A DNA stretch of 64,000 bases from NCBI RefSeq assembly GCF_000715075.1, contig NC_134095.1, forward strand, positions 43,812,806 through 43,876,805. Direction: 5' to 3'. This DNA comes from Nicotiana tabacum. Lineage: Eukaryota > Streptophyta > Magnoliopsida > Solanales > Solanaceae. Positions 1 to 12,861 of this stretch are shown here, one piece after another. The notes below the pieces were generated by a model, which was not told the origin of the DNA, made no database searches, and saw only the letters and a list, made by a program, of their open reading frames with translations. Made by a program: the position numbers and the translations under genes. Numbering within the stretch: the first letter of the stretch is position 1; each line of letters starts with the position of its first letter.

Positions 1-1366
1 GTCTAGGCTTCATGCTTATTCTGTTGGGGCCTGTTAAGGTCATTTCTATTGTTGAGTTATTTGCTTACATTTCAATTTCATGCTCAGTCATGCTCATTCA
101 TTTCATATCATATCTCAGTCTCTGTTGCTATTTATTGACATGTCATGTCATCATTATTGGGCTAGTTTCATGGCATTTTGATCCCGAGAAACTGGAGAGA
201 TTGATGACTGAGTGAGGTCGAAGGCCTTATTGTGAGTGATATTATGGGATTGGGCTACACGCTGCAGCATGTTATATTTATTTATGCCTGGATCTGGCTT
301 ATTATTGTGCTTGGGCTAAAGGAGGCCCTTCAGAGTCTGCACACATCCCTATGGAGCGCGGTTAATATATATTGAGAGATGAATCTTCCCTTGCCATGGA
401 TTCTACCCGAAGCATTTATATTTGGGGATAGATCTTCCCAGGGCTATATTGGCCTTATACAGTACTAAGTGACTGACTGTCAGTTGCTATGTATATATTG
501 GGGATGGATCTTCCCCGGGCTGGATTGGTACTGAGTGACTGACCATGTCGAGTGGTTGAGCATAATGAGTGGAAAATGTGACATTGAGTACTCTAAAAGT
601 ATGAGTACATGAGTTCATCTCTGAGATACATTTCATTGACATGCACACATGACATATGGGCATAGAGATGTATTTTCCTCATGCTATTTGAAAATGAAAC
701 ACTTACCTGTTGAAAGCTTTTTGGGAAAAATTACAGTTTTTAAATTTACTCATATTTTGATGATTTCGGTAAAAGATTTGAGTTTTCACTGATATACTTG
801 AAAATAGGCCTATTTTCTAGAACTATGAACGAGCTGGGCATTTTATATCGGAGTTACTTCTTCTATTACTTTCATTATGTTGTTATGAATTGTTGTTGGC
901 TATTGGTGTTGGACTCTGACCTTTGCTCCAGCTTGTCACTACTTTTAACCTAAGGTTAGGTTTGTTACTTATCGAGTACATGGGATCGGTTGTATTCATA
1001 CTACACTTCTACACATTGCATGCAAATGTTGGATGTTGATGTTGATGTGATCGACGGGACTTGGAATTGAAGACGTACTGCGTTCCAGATGTAGCTGCCT
1101 CTTGTTCATGGTAACCTTAGATATATAAAGATCTATTTATGTACATTTCGAATAGATAATGTATTTATTTCATACCAGCTTAGTAAATTCTAATATTAGA
1201 AGATCATGATTTGTACTACCAGTCCTTGGGAAATGTATAGGATTTAGATATTTTCTTTTACCTAATTGTCTTATTAAATTTCAGTGGAATTGGATAGTTG
1301 CTAATTGGCTTACCTAGAGGGTTGGGTTAGGTGTCATCTCGACTAGTTGGATTTCGGGTCGTGACA
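1..1366 (+). repeat. Left LTR of element A (3' portion)
   Basis: Collinear with the last ~1.38 kb of the LTR at 5189-7696, with scattered substitutions and small indels. Ends at CGTGACA. The first part of this LTR lies outside the window. Confidence 0.85.
340..515 (+). repeat. Hairpin-unit array in left LTR A
   Basis: Three spaced units resemble GGGATGGATCTTCCC. The best, GGGGATGGATCTTCCCC near 500, can pair 5 bp around a 7-nt loop. The matching array in the right LTR lies at 6684-6830. Confidence 0.6.
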
Positions 1367-1369
1367 AGT

Positions 1370-1381
1370 TGGTATCAGAGC
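1370..1381 (+). other. Primer binding site, element A (tRNA-iMet type)
   Basis: TGGTATCAGAGC, three bases after the LTR end. This is the usual plant initiator-Met tRNA primer site for reverse transcription. Confidence 0.9.
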
Positions 1382-4300
1382 TCTAGGTTCATAGGTTCTA
1401 CAAGTCATGAGCAAGTGTCTAGTACAGTCTTGCGGATCGGTATGATGATGTCCATACATATCTTTGAGAGGCTACAGGAAATTTAGGATATACTTCTCAG
1501 CTTTCTTTCCTTATCGTGTGGCAGTAATTCAGCTTGAAGCGTAAGTCTTTGAATTCCTTCCATGCATTCGTATGCGCATGTGAGCGCTCGATATCGACTG
1601 TGCATCGACGGCTTGTGATTCTGTGGATGAGGTGTGAGATATGATTTCGGTGTGCTGATGATGGGCCAGTCTAAGGACTTGAGGCCATGTTTTGACTGTA
1701 GCTTAAGCACGGATGTTTCGGTTATGTGAGCACGTGCTTCTGGACTTATATATCTGGTAGTGTCCCTACGGGTGGAATTTATGGTTCGATGAGTGCTTGG
1801 ATGGCTATATGGTGAGTATAATGTGACTGTAGGAAGTGTTCAGATGGATTGAATGTGACTTGAAGAGTTTGCTTGAGATGTAAAAAGGATTATTTGGTGT
1901 TTGATTTTTGTCTTGATGTCACGTATTAGCTCGAGTTGTGGGTGTGTTGAGGATCTTTCATGTTGTATAATTATGGAGTGAAGTAGATTTTCATGTCTTG
2001 TTGTGAGTTCAGACTCAGGAAGGTTAAGTAATTACGTGGTAGTTGTGGCAGTGGAAAGGTATAAAGAGATGGCAGTTTGATGCTAAGCATGTGGATTATA
2101 ACCTGCAAGATAATCTACGGATGTATGATTTTGTGATGTTGTTTGGAGGCTTTCTTTTCTACCAGTGGGTTATATTTATGCGATTTGAGTTTGGATCGGT
2201 TGTAATAGTTGACCTGACCATCACGAGGATGAATGCAAGATTTGCAGATGATTTGAGATATTAGATGGTTTGTATTACATGAGCTTATGAAGGATTAAGT
2301 AGAACTTCGGTGTGGGATTATGGCAGTAACAGAGTATGGGTATTATGAGTTATCAAGTGTTTTGTTCTATGGCTTTGAGCCAAGTGAGGGAGTCTGCTAT
2401 CAACGATTTGATTGCATGGTTATATGTTGTACTGGTTTCATTTTGAGGCATACTTGTGAATCAGATATGACTTGCAGAGGTTGAGATTGAGGATGACTCG
2501 AATAAATGAATATCTAGATACAGGTTTAATTACACTTTATGGGTATGTGGGAATCACGGAATGATTGAGTTGTTATTCGTGAAGGATGTAGTGCACTTGG
2601 AGTAAGAATTTTACTTGGTTGCTTAGAGGTGTGGATTACTTCTTTGGGTATTGTCATGCTGATAGGACACAGGTCCTTCATCTCATTTTGGTGGTGAAAT
2701 TGACATTTGAGCAGGGTGGATGACTCTCGAGAAGGTTTTGATGGATTCAAGATTTATATGTAGCAATTGAGAATTTTGAATTAGTATATGGTTAGAACCT
2801 GAGATTTACATTGGATGGTATTGGGACTCGCGGTATTTCTATATCATTATGGATTATACACTTCAGTATCAAGGAGGTGAAGGAAATAGTTTTAGCTTCA
2901 CATAAGGTCTCTTTAGAGTGGGTGTATCAATTGTGGTGTTTTGGGGTGCTTAAGATGGAATTCAGCAGCTTATAGGCCTTAGGGCGGTGTGATTTTATGC
3001 TAGGACCTCGTGGGGTGAGTTTTGGTTAAAGATCGTGGTGTTCTGACAAGGAGAAGTATCAACTTGAGGGTAATTCGGAAGGAACTCGGAGAAAAATGAT
3101 AGCTTGGTAGTAGGTTGTCTCAGCACGGTAATGGGTGTGATGTTTTTTTGGGTACTTATGATGTGGTGAGTCTCTACAGGTGTTTTATGGTAGTATTCTT
3201 GGGTTTTGGTGACCGCATGGTTTGGTTGAGTTAGATGGATTCGGTTCTGATAGCTTGGTTATGTGAAAATGGATTTCCAAAGAATTCTCGATGATGTCTA
3301 TCACGGTTTGAGGTGGATATTTCCTACTGGCGAGAGGAGCATGTTGAGTATTGTGATTTTCTACTGGATGGGATCAATGGAAGGTTTTTGACTGATTGTA
3401 TATGTATTCTACTTTTATGAGGTTCTAGTATTTTTCATATGATGGCATGATAGATGCGGTATATTGTGTGGAATTAAGGTTTGCATGTGCAAGGTCACGG
3501 TTTAGTTTAAGGGGAAGGTCATAAATTCATACACGGGATGGATGGTGATGTTTAGATGAATGTTATACTATTTGGTATTTGTTGAGGCGAGTATGCATTT
3601 CAGAAGGTGCACTGTGTTTTGACTTCGGATGCTTCATTGGTATTGAGGTACTCACCTGGTTAATCGACTACTGATATTAATATTTTTCTATGTGATATGG
3701 AAGTATTCCTCATGGGATTGTCACGTGTGGGAGATATGGTAAACATTCGGTTGGTGGAGTTGGGATCAGATATGGCGATTCATGTGTTCTATGAATTTAG
3801 AGACCGAGAGTTCTGAGAAATAGATTTTTTTGTGGTTGTGGACTGTGAAGATATGGCCAAAGCTAGCTAGATGATAGTACGCTTTATGGTTTAGTCATTG
3901 TGGACTTTTGGAGGGTTATGTATCTATTTGTGGTGACCAGAGTTGATTTGGGGTCCATAGGTAGGCCCAATGAGGAGGTGTGTTCTACACCGGGTCGAAT
4001 TGGTTAACTTCGTACTACTGTTATTGAGGGATGTTCCATTCGGTTAGAGTTGCGATTATTCATGTTCTGAGATGCTCTATGAGTCACCCTTTTATACTAC
4101 AAGGGGTTGTGATTCGTTGGTTATATACACACATGGTGCAATTTTATTTAGGCTTTATAGCGGAATTTGAGCGAGATCGGTATTAGGGTGTTGAATGATA
4201 GATTATGCATTGATTATGTTCATTCCGGACTATGGTAGTGGGTTATTTGCTTCTTAGTGGTTATAGTCTTGCACTTTTGGTGCTAGACGTCAAATTGCTT

Positions 4301-5174
4301 GTGGTTGTTGATTTTATGCACCGTGACTTGAGATATTTCATGTGGACTAGTGTTTGGATGGGGTCACGCATTGTAGTGAAGTTATGTTGGGATATGATCC
4401 TTTGTGTTAGATTCGTGTGTTTTGGTTCTACGATATCTGATGGGTTCTAAGCATTGTGTTGTGGTGGTACTTGTTGAGCTTGCGGGACGGTTCTCTTATT
4501 GGAGTCATTTTCTATGTTTGAGTACATTTGAATTGTTGCGTATTGGTCCAAGGATTGCACGGTTTGTGTCTCTGGGTAGTATTTGTGTGGCATGTCAGTA
4601 GAGTAGTTTGTATTTGATAAGATGAGGTCGTCGGACATAGAATGGGTGCCATCGGATTTGATTGCGGTATAATTGGCTACAGTTCTTGTCGAAGGAGAGG
4701 GAGCTCCATGACTTCTTAATCTAATGAATGGTTATGAGTTTTTGCGTGTTTCTTTCATCATCTGTAGTACATAAAGGCTTTAGAATGAGGTTTTATTTGA
4801 CATGAGGTTTATTACCGGTATGGGGTTGTTTTGAGCAGCTACTGTGATCAGAAATTTTGCTAGGAGTATGTGAGCCGTGTGGTATGTCGGGTGATTACCT
4901 CTTGGGTTGTGGTTATGGCTTGATATATCTTGTTCAGAATTATACAGTGTGTAGATGCGAAGTTCGTGTCATGTAGTAAATTCTGTATGTTGGAAATTGG
5001 ATTCAGTGATTTACGGATTAAAGTTGAAGTAATGATCTTCAGTTATGTTGTGTTTTCAGGCCTATATGAAATAGGGTGATGTGGGATCACCCCCGTATAT
5101 GTGCATGGTAAGGTTACACGGCGGTTTGATGGCTTAGGAACAACTCTTGGCACATTCGAGGATGAAAGTATGTT
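1382..5174 (+). other. Non-coding interior of element A
   Basis: This 3.8 kb stretch is rich in G and T on the plus strand, and stop codons occur in all frames. Small open frames of 60-75 codons exist but resemble nothing. Near 5147-5165 the words TTGGCACATTCGAGGATGA echo the end of chromovirus pol (TTCGAGGACGA) found in elements B and C at the same distance from the right LTR. The element may therefore derive from a chromovirus and keep only its terminal signals. Confidence 0.6.
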
Positions 5175-5188
5175 TAAGTGGAGGAGAA
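5175..5188 (+). other. Polypurine tract, element A
   Basis: A purine-rich run (AAGTGGAGGAGAA) directly before the LTR start. It would prime plus-strand DNA synthesis. Confidence 0.75.
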
Positions 5189-7696
5189 TGTAACGACCTG
5201 GCCGGTAATATTGAGCATTTGCACTTCGCTCGGTAGTTTGTGCGCATGAGTAGCTCTATATGATGTATTAGGACTTGTGGGAAAAATATGAGTTCATTCC
5301 GAGTTGATTTGATATGTTTCGGCGCGAGTTTTTGGAAGTTCGAAAGTTCATTAAGTTTGATTTGAGGTGCGTTTTGTCGTTTCGATGTTGTTATGCGTGA
5401 TTTGAGGCCTCGAGTAGGTCTGTGTTATTTTATGGGACTTGTTGGTATGTTCGTATGGGGTCCCGAGTGACTCGGGTGAGTTTTGGATAGGTTTGGGCTG
5501 TGTTGCACTCATTTATCTTATGTTTCGGCGTCGTTTCTTCAAGTATAAATGGTCTTACATTAAACAAATGAGCTTTAATTTCTGTTTTTATTGAAGCATT
5601 AGATCTATATCATAATTGCGGATCCATAGCAAAAAGAATCGTTGAATTTGGACATCGTATGAGCATTTTATGATCATTTTACTATGAATTGGGTAGCCAG
5701 ATTTTTCAGATTAATTACGAAATAGCCATTGACTTCATATTTAAAAATATGCATTATTTTCAAATATTGTAACCAACATATCTCCTTCATTATAAGGTCA
5801 AATGGAGTGCTTTTGATTGAAATTGTACAAGGAATCCATTGGAGGCATCAAAAGCAAGTTTCGGGATCGTTTGGCACGCAAAACGAGGTAGAACAACTAG
5901 GTAAAAATACTTAATATCGAAGGCTTGCTCATTTTGGTCATATTTTGAGTTGGGGAGCTCGGATTTGGATTATTGTTTGAGGTAATTTTCACCATATGGA
6001 TTGGGTTTCGAGCCGTTTGAAGGTCAGTACGCGCAGGATAGCATATTTGGAGCATCGTTTGACTTGCTAAGTATTGGATTTGGCTTGTTCGAGGTAAGTA
6101 ACATTTCTAAACTTTGTGTTGATGGTATGAAACCCCGAATTATGTATTATGTGATTGGTGTTGAGGTGATGCACATGCTAGGTGACGGGCGTGTGGGCGT
6201 GTACCGTGTGAATTGTGACTCTGTTATTTTTGTAGTACTGTGTAGTTACTTGATATTATCTGTAACCATACAATCTCTATGTACTAGAGCTATTGAACGG
6301 TGATCCATATTAGAAACCATGTCTAGGCTTCATGCTTATTCTGTTGGGACCCGCTGAGGTCATTTCTGTTACTAAGTTATTTGCTTACATTGCAATTTCA
6401 TACTCATTCATTTCATGTCATATCTCAGTCTCTGTTGCTATTTATTGACATATCATATCATCATTTTAGGGCTAGTTTCATGGCATTATGATCCCGAGAG
6501 ACTATAGAGATTGATGACTGAGTGAGGCCAAGGGCGTGATTGTGAGTGATATTATGGGATCGGGTTGCATGTCGCAGCATGTTATATTGATTTATGCCTA
6601 GATCTGGCTTATTATGGCGTTTGGGCTAAAGGAGTCCCTCCAGAGTCTATACACACCCCTAGTGAGCATGGTTGATTTATATTGAGGGATGGATCTTCCC
6701 TGGGCATGGATCTTGCCCGAAGCATTTATATTTGGTGATGGATCTTTCCCGGGATACATTGGCCTTATACAGTACTGAGTGACTGACTGTTAGTTGATAT
6801 GTATATATTCAGGAAGGATCTTCCTTGGGTTGGATTGGCTATATACAGTACTGAGTGACTGAGCATGTTGAGTGGTTGAGCGTGATGGCTGGAAAGTGTG
6901 ATATAGTGAGATTTCATACTCTGAGAATGTGAGTACATAAGTTCATCTCTGAGATACATTGCATTGACATGCACACATGACATATAGGCATAGAGATGTA
7001 TTTTCCTCATGCCATTAGAAAATTAAATATTTACCTATTGAAAACTTTTTGAAAAAAATTACAATTTTCAAACTTTCTCATATTTTGGTGATTTTGGTAA
7101 AAGATTTGGATTTTCACTAATATACTTGAAAAGCGGGCCTATTTTCTGGAACTGTGAACGAGCGGGGCATTTTATATCTGAGTTACTTCTTCTATTACTT
7201 TCATTATGTTGTTATGTACTGTTGTTGGCTATTGGTGTTGGACTCCGACCTTTGTTCCATCTCATCACTACTTTCAACCTAAGGTTAGGTTTGTTACTTA
7301 TTGAGCACATGGAGTTGGTTGTACTCATATTATACTTCTGCACCTTGCGTGCAGATGTTGGATACTGATGTTGCTGTGCTCGATGGGAGCTGGAATTGAA
7401 AATGTACCTGCGTTCCGGATGTAGCTGCCTCTTGTTCAAGGTAGCCTTAGATTTATAAAGATCTGTTTATGTACATTTCGAATTGATGATGTATTTATTT
7501 CATACCAGCTTTGTAAATTCTAATCTTAGAAGCTCATGATTTGTACTACCAGTCCTTGAAAATTTTGTAAGATTCAGATATTTTCTTTTACCTAATTGTC
7601 TTATTAAATTTCATTGGAATTGGATAGTTGTTAATTGGCTTACCTAGTGGGTTGGGTTAGGTGTCATCACGACTAGTTGGATTTTGGGTCGTGACA
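5189..7696 (+). repeat. Right LTR of element A (2.5 kb)
   Basis: Begins TGTAACGACC after the polypurine tract and ends GTGACA. Its last 1.38 kb matches 1-1366. Confidence 0.88.
6684..6830 (+). repeat. Hairpin-unit array in right LTR A
   Basis: Units AGGGATGGATCTTCCCT (6685-6701), a middle unit near 6733 and AGGAAGGATCTTCCT (6811-6825). The flanking stem bases differ from the left LTR but remain complementary. Confidence 0.6.
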
Positions 7697-7822
7697 GATT
7701 TATACGTGTGTTGCCAGTAAGGGAATTACTTGAAGCTACACGGTGAGATAAGAGGCTAAAGCGCGTGAAGCTATTTCGGAAAAAATATTTTTAAGAATAT
7801 ATATATATATACAAGACTCACT
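7697..7822. other. Unassigned spacer with a short TA run
   Basis: About 126 bp between the end of LTR A and the point where similarity to LTR B begins. It replaces the first ~105 bp expected of LTR B. It may be the start of another LTR family; no gene is seen. Confidence 0.5.
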
Positions 7823-9972
7823 TTGAGTTCGGAGAGTTTTGGGACACTTAGTCCCTAAATGAGAGCTTAAGTGTTGGAAAGGTGACCGTAGTCGGAACAA
7901 TGTGAAGGAGACCTCGGAATGGAATTCTAATGGTTCTGTTAGCTCTGTTGGGTGATTTCGGGCTTAGTGGCGTGATCAGATGGTGTTTTGGAGGATCGTA
8001 GCTAATTTAGGCTTGAAATGCCGAAAGGTCGAATTTGAAGTTTCTGGTTCGATAGTGAAATTTAGATCTGAGGGTCAGAATGGAATTCCAAAAGTTGGAG
8101 TAGCTCTGTAGTGTTGAATGTGACATGTGCAAAATTTCAGGTCATTCGGATGAGGTTTGATAGACTTTTTGATCGAAAGCGTATTTTTAGAGTTTTGGAG
8201 TTCTTAGGCTCGAATCCGTGGTTGATTCGTCGTTTCGATGTTGTTTTAGGTGTTTTAAGAATTGGTATAAGTTTGGACAGTGGTATTAAACTTGTTTGTG
8301 CTTTTGGTTGAGGTCCCGGGGGCCTCGGGATGATTTCGGATGATTGTCGAAAGAATTGGAACTGGTTTGAAGCAGCTGAAGCTGCTGATATATCTCATAA
8401 CCGCACCTGTGGTTGGGTCCCACAGGTCGGAGCCACAGAAGCGGAGGAGAAATTGCAGAAGCGGAATTGGGGAGGATCAGCAGGGTCCACAGATATTACA
8501 CAATTTTGAGACGTGGGCCCGAGGGGTGTTTTGGTCATTTTACCTAATTTCGCGTATTAGCTTAGAATTTCTTTGTAGAATCAGTTACTTGAAGTGTTAT
8601 TTACATTATACAATTGAATTGAATAGATTTGGGTCATTTGAAGTCGAGTACTCGTGGCAAGAGCGTAGTTTCGGATTGATTTGAGCTGGACCGAAGTAAG
8701 CAGCTTGCCTAACCTTGTGTGGGGGACCTTCCCCTTAGGATTTGGAATATTGATAATTGAAATGCCCTATACGTGAGGTGACGAGTGCGTACTTGAGCTA
8801 ATTGTTGAAAATCCGGTTTTCTTTAAGTAATTTCAATTGTATTCCTTTTTCCTGTTTCATCTTACTTGCAATTTAAACCTGTTGTTAGCTTAGAAAAAGC
8901 ATGTCTAATTGACTTAACTGTTTATTTGGTTAAACTGCCTTAATTGTATTATGTGAAGCAGTTTAGGTTAGAATTACCTGTTTACTTGGTACGAAATTGG
9001 GCTTAAATGAGTATTCCTTGTGTTGTTGCTTCATGTTTTACTTTGGGACTACGGGACGGCATCCCGGGAGATCCCCTGCACGCATTTATGATTTGAGCTG
9101 AGGTGCGGGATACCGAGAGATCCCAAGCATGGATATTGAGGATACCAAGATATCCTAGGGATACCGAGAGATCCATAGCACGTATATTGAGGATACCAAG
9201 AGATCCCTAGAATATATTGAGTATACCGAGAGATCCTCGGGATACCAAGAGATCCTTGGCATATATTGAGGGTACTAATAGATCCTCGGGATACTAAGAG
9301 ATCCCAGGTTATTCCCTTGTAATTGTTTTGCCTCTGTTTCAGTTATTGAATTCCTTGTTTTCCTGTATTAAATTCTTATTGTTAGCTTTCAACTGTACTA
9401 CTTATCTTATACTGTCATACCTTATATTTTTATTTTTATCTCAGTAGCGCCCTGATCTTCCTCGTCACTACCCCATCGAGGTTAGGCTTGGCACTTACTG
9501 AGTACCGCTGTGGTGTACTCATGCCCTTTCTACACATTTTTTTTCATGTGCAGATCTAGGTACTTTGACTTAGTCCTATCACCTTTGAGGCGAGGCGACT
9601 GCTCCAGAGACTTCGAGGTATATCTGCCATGTCCGCAGAGCGAGGAGTCCCTTTCCATTCTATCTTGTAGTGATAGCCCTTCTATTTTCTTCTGTTGATG
9701 TAGACATTCCGGAGTTAGAGCATTTTTATTATATTCGTAGCTTATGATTCATGGGTTTTCGGGTTTTGGGAAAATTTTATTACTTTGTGAGAGTTGGTAC
9801 TTTGTATGCCGAGTGGCACTTTCAAATGTTGTTTTATTACACTATTTCTATTTAAAAATTGTTTTTCTTTCTTTCCGCAAGTTTTGTTTATCTTCCCTAT
9901 TTTAGGCTTACCTAGTTGTAGAGACTAGGTGCCGTCACGATGGTTCACGGAGGGAAAACTGGGGTCATGACA
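7823..9972 (+). repeat. Left LTR of element B (5' truncated, internally deleted)
   Basis: Matches the LTR at 15037-17754 from its position ~15146 on. About 480 bp present at ~15806-16286 are reduced to about 20 bp near 8495. Ends GGGTCATGACA, then the primer site. Confidence 0.85.
9057..9315 (+). repeat. Hairpin-unit tandem array in left LTR B
   Basis: About ten units of roughly 20-28 bp around GGGATACCGAGAGATCCC. The arms GGGAT/ATCCC flank an 8-nt loop. Corresponds to 16850-17095 in the right LTR. Confidence 0.75.
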
Positions 9973-9975
9973 AGT

Positions 9976-9987
9976 TGGTATCAGAGC
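9976..9987 (+). other. Primer binding site, element B
   Basis: TGGTATCAGAGC, three bases after the LTR end; tRNA-iMet type. Confidence 0.92.
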
Positions 9988-10173
9988 TCTAGGTTCATAG
10001 GAGTCATGAATGACAAGCCGATTTATTAGAGTCTCACTGATCAGTACGGAGACGTCTTTACTTATCTATGAGAGGCTATGTAACTGTTAGGAATATTCCA
10101 CTTTATTTGATTTCCTTTTTGTGCGAGATTTTGATATCACAATTCTAAACTTTTGTCTTTTATTATCTCATAG

Positions 10174-11452
10174 ATGGTGAGGACACGCGCTAGCCGAGAT
10201 GATCAGGCACTCGCGCCCCCTACTGCAGCAGTCAGAGGTTGGGGTCTGGGTAGAGGCCGAGGACGTGCGTGTGGTGCAGCCAGAGCACCTGCACTAGCTG
10301 CCACCGAGGTACCACTAGCAGTTACAGACGGAGTTCAGGCACCTGATACGCCTACTAGTACCACTACTCTAGCACTTCAGGAGACTCTGGCACAGTTAAT
10401 GAGCAATACACCACTTTGGCTCAGGTAAGGTTTCTTCCCCTTGCTGCAGCCGCATCTCAAGCTGGGGGAGGAGCACAGACTCCCGCCGCTCGCACTCCTG
10501 AGCAGCGAGTGAATGTTGATCAAGTCACCGAGATTATTCCTGTACAGCCTGCAGTCCGAGATCAGCCCAAGGACAGGGCAGTGGTGTCCGAGGATGAGCA
10601 GCTGAGGCTTGAGAGGTTCAAGAAGTACAAGCCTCCTATATTCAGTGGTCTAGCATCGGATGATGCTCTAGGATTTCTTGACGAGTGTTGTCGTATTCTT
10701 CGTACCATGGGTATATCAGGATCGAGCGGGGTTTCCTTCACTACTTTCCAGCTTCGAGGAGCCGCCTATGAATGGTGGCGCACCTATGAGTTAGACAGTC
10801 CGGATGAGGCTACTTCCCTGACTTGGACTCAGTTTTCAGATCTGTTCCTCTGAGCCTCAGGGATGCATGGCGTGCAGAGTTTGAGCACTTGCACTAGGGT
10901 GTTATGACTGTCTCTGAGTATGTTGTCTGCTACACTAGTTTGGCTAGACATGCCCCAACCTTGGTTTCTACTATTCACGAGAGGGTTCGCCGGTTTATTG
11001 AGGGCCTTATTCCCAACATCAGGTCAAGCATGGCTCGTGAGTTGGAGATGGATATTTCTTATCAGCAGGTGGTGAGCATTGCTAGGAGGATTGAGGGTAT
11101 GCACGCTAGGGAGAGAGAGGAGAGGGAGGCCAAGAGGTCTCGAGAGTTGGGCCAATATTCTGGTGACCATACCCCAACTACAGGTCATCATGGTAAGGGT
11201 TATATGAGTCGCCCTGTTCATTCAGCTCTTCCAGCAGCCAGTGATATTCTAGCTCCTCCTAGACCTCAGGAGCCTTATTATGAACCTCCGGTATCTAGTA
11301 CGCCTCCTACGCGGGGTGCTTTTAGAGGTCAGTCCAGCAGACCTGGACCGAGCCAGTCACAGCCATCACGTCCTCCTAGAGCTTATTTTGAGTGTGGTGT
11401 CACACGCCATGTGGTGAGGGATTGCCCTAGACTTGGGAGGAGTACGCCTTGA
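10174..11452 (+). pseudogene. gag: gag of element B, frameshifted
   Basis: Gag would form the virus-like particle and bind element RNA. The ATG at 10174 opens a frame starting MVRTRASRDD with a basic Gly-Arg stretch. The frame breaks near 10420 and continues at about 10416-10853 with the retrotransposon gag core (ALGFLDECCRILRTMG, then an AYEWWRTYE motif). It breaks again at 10852 and resumes at 10904-11452. The second break comes from loss of 16 bp between two GTTCCT repeats, judged against element C. The C-terminal zinc knuckle reads YFECG...H....C: the first cysteine has become tyrosine. The Gly-Arg linker to protease (to ~11640) lies in another frame after the stop. Confidence 0.9.
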
Positions 11453-11652
11453 CAGACTTCTCAGCCACAGCGCGCCCCGCAGAGATCTCAGGCTATGCTT
11501 ACAGCTCCAGTTGCTACCCCACCTGCTCAGCCAGCCAGAGGTGGAGGTCGGGGAGGTAGAGGTCACCCTAGAGGGGGAGGCCAGGCCCATACTATGCCCT
11601 TCCTTTCCATACCGAGGTTGTTGCCTCTAATTCTGTCATCATAGGTATTATA

Positions 11653-12810
11653 TTGGTTTGTCACAGAGATGAATCGGCTGTATTCGATCCAGGCTCCACT
11701 TACTCTTTTGTGTCTTCTTATTTTTCTCTACATTTGGGTGTACCTCGGGATTCTTTGAGTTCCCCTGTTTATGTTTCCACTCTTGTGGGAGATTCTCTTG
11801 TTGTGGACCACATTTATCGGTCGTGTTTGGTTGCTCTTAGTGGTTTTGAGACCAGAGCCGATTTATTATTGCTCAGCATGGTAGATTTTGATATTATCTT
11901 GGGCATGGACTGGTTGTCTCCCCATTATGTTATTCTTGATTGCCACACCAAAACCGTGACGCTGGCAATGCCAGGTGTGCCGCGTTTTGAGTGGAGGGGT
12001 AATTTAGATCACACTCCCAGTAGAGTTATTTCTTTTCTTAAAGCTCAGCATATGGTTGAGAAGCGGTGTGATGCGTATTTAGCTTATGTGAGAGATGTTA
12101 GTATTGATACCCCTTCAGTTGATTCAGTCCCAGTAGTACGGGATTTTCCCGATGTGTTTCCAGCTGATCTTCCGGGCATGCCGCCTGATAGAGATATTGA
12201 TTTTGGCATTGATATGTTGTCGGGCACTCAGCCCATTTCTATTCCTCCGTATCGTATGGATCCTCCTGAGTTGAAGGAGTTGAAGGATCAGTTACATGAA
12301 TTGCTTCATAAGTGTTTTATTCGGCCCAGTGTATCACCTTGGGGTGCTCCTATCTTGTTTGTAAAGAAAAATGATGGTTTTATACGTATGTGTATTGATT
12401 ATCACCAATTGAACAAGGTTACAGTGAAGAATCGTTATCCTTTGCCTTGTATTGATGATCCGGTTGACCAGCTTCAGGGCGCACATGTGTTTTCTAAGAT
12501 TGACTTGTGCTCAGGTTACCATCAGTTGAAGATTCGGGAGCCAGATATCCCGAAGACTGCTTTCAGGACTCGATATGGTTATTACGAGTTCCTTGTTATG
12601 TCATTTGGGCTGACCAATGCCCCAGCAGCCTTTATGCATTTGATGCATAGTGTGTTCTGGTCGTATCTTGACTCGTTCGTCATTGTCTTTATTGATGATA
12701 TTCTTGTGTATTCCCGGAGTCGGGAAGATCATGAGCAGCACATGAGGACTGTGCTTCAGACTCTAAGAGAGAATAAGTTATATGTTAAGTTCTCGAAATG
12801 TGAGTTTTGA
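11653..12810 (+). pseudogene. pol: Protease and reverse transcriptase of element B, truncated by a stop
   Basis: An open stretch of 385 codons; it begins with TTG, so it is part of a gag-pol frame and not an independent start. The protease motif [14 protein letters not shown] lies near residue 11 and a second hydrophobic protease segment ([10 protein letters not shown]) near 78-88. Reverse transcriptase follows: [40 protein letters not shown], and the catalytic FIDDILVYS near residue 350. The stop at 12808-12810 replaces the tryptophan of CEFWLDS (TGG to TGA). Role: polyprotein cleavage and cDNA synthesis in the parent element. Confidence 0.9.
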
Positions 12811-12861
12811 TTGGATTCTGTGGCATTCTTAGGCCACGTAGTATCGAGTGAGGGTATTTAG

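Larger units (their letters stand above)
1..7696 (+). mobile_element. Element A: non-coding LTR retrotransposon (LARD-like), left end cut by window
   Basis: The sequence at 1-1366 is repeated at about 6321-7696, and both copies end in GGGTCGTGACA. A tRNA-iMet type primer site follows the left copy. A purine-rich tract ends just before the right copy, which begins TGTAACGACC. These are the parts of an LTR retrotransposon read left to right. The interior of 3.8 kb has no open frame above about 100 codons, and I recognise no gag or pol motif in it. It therefore looks like a large non-autonomous derivative (LARD) mobilised in trans, or a very decayed element. The intact ends favour the first reading. 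Confidence 0.8.

Noticed and set aside
6001..6303. 100-codon plus-strand frame
   Set aside because: Lies wholly inside LTR A and has no similarity to a protein family.
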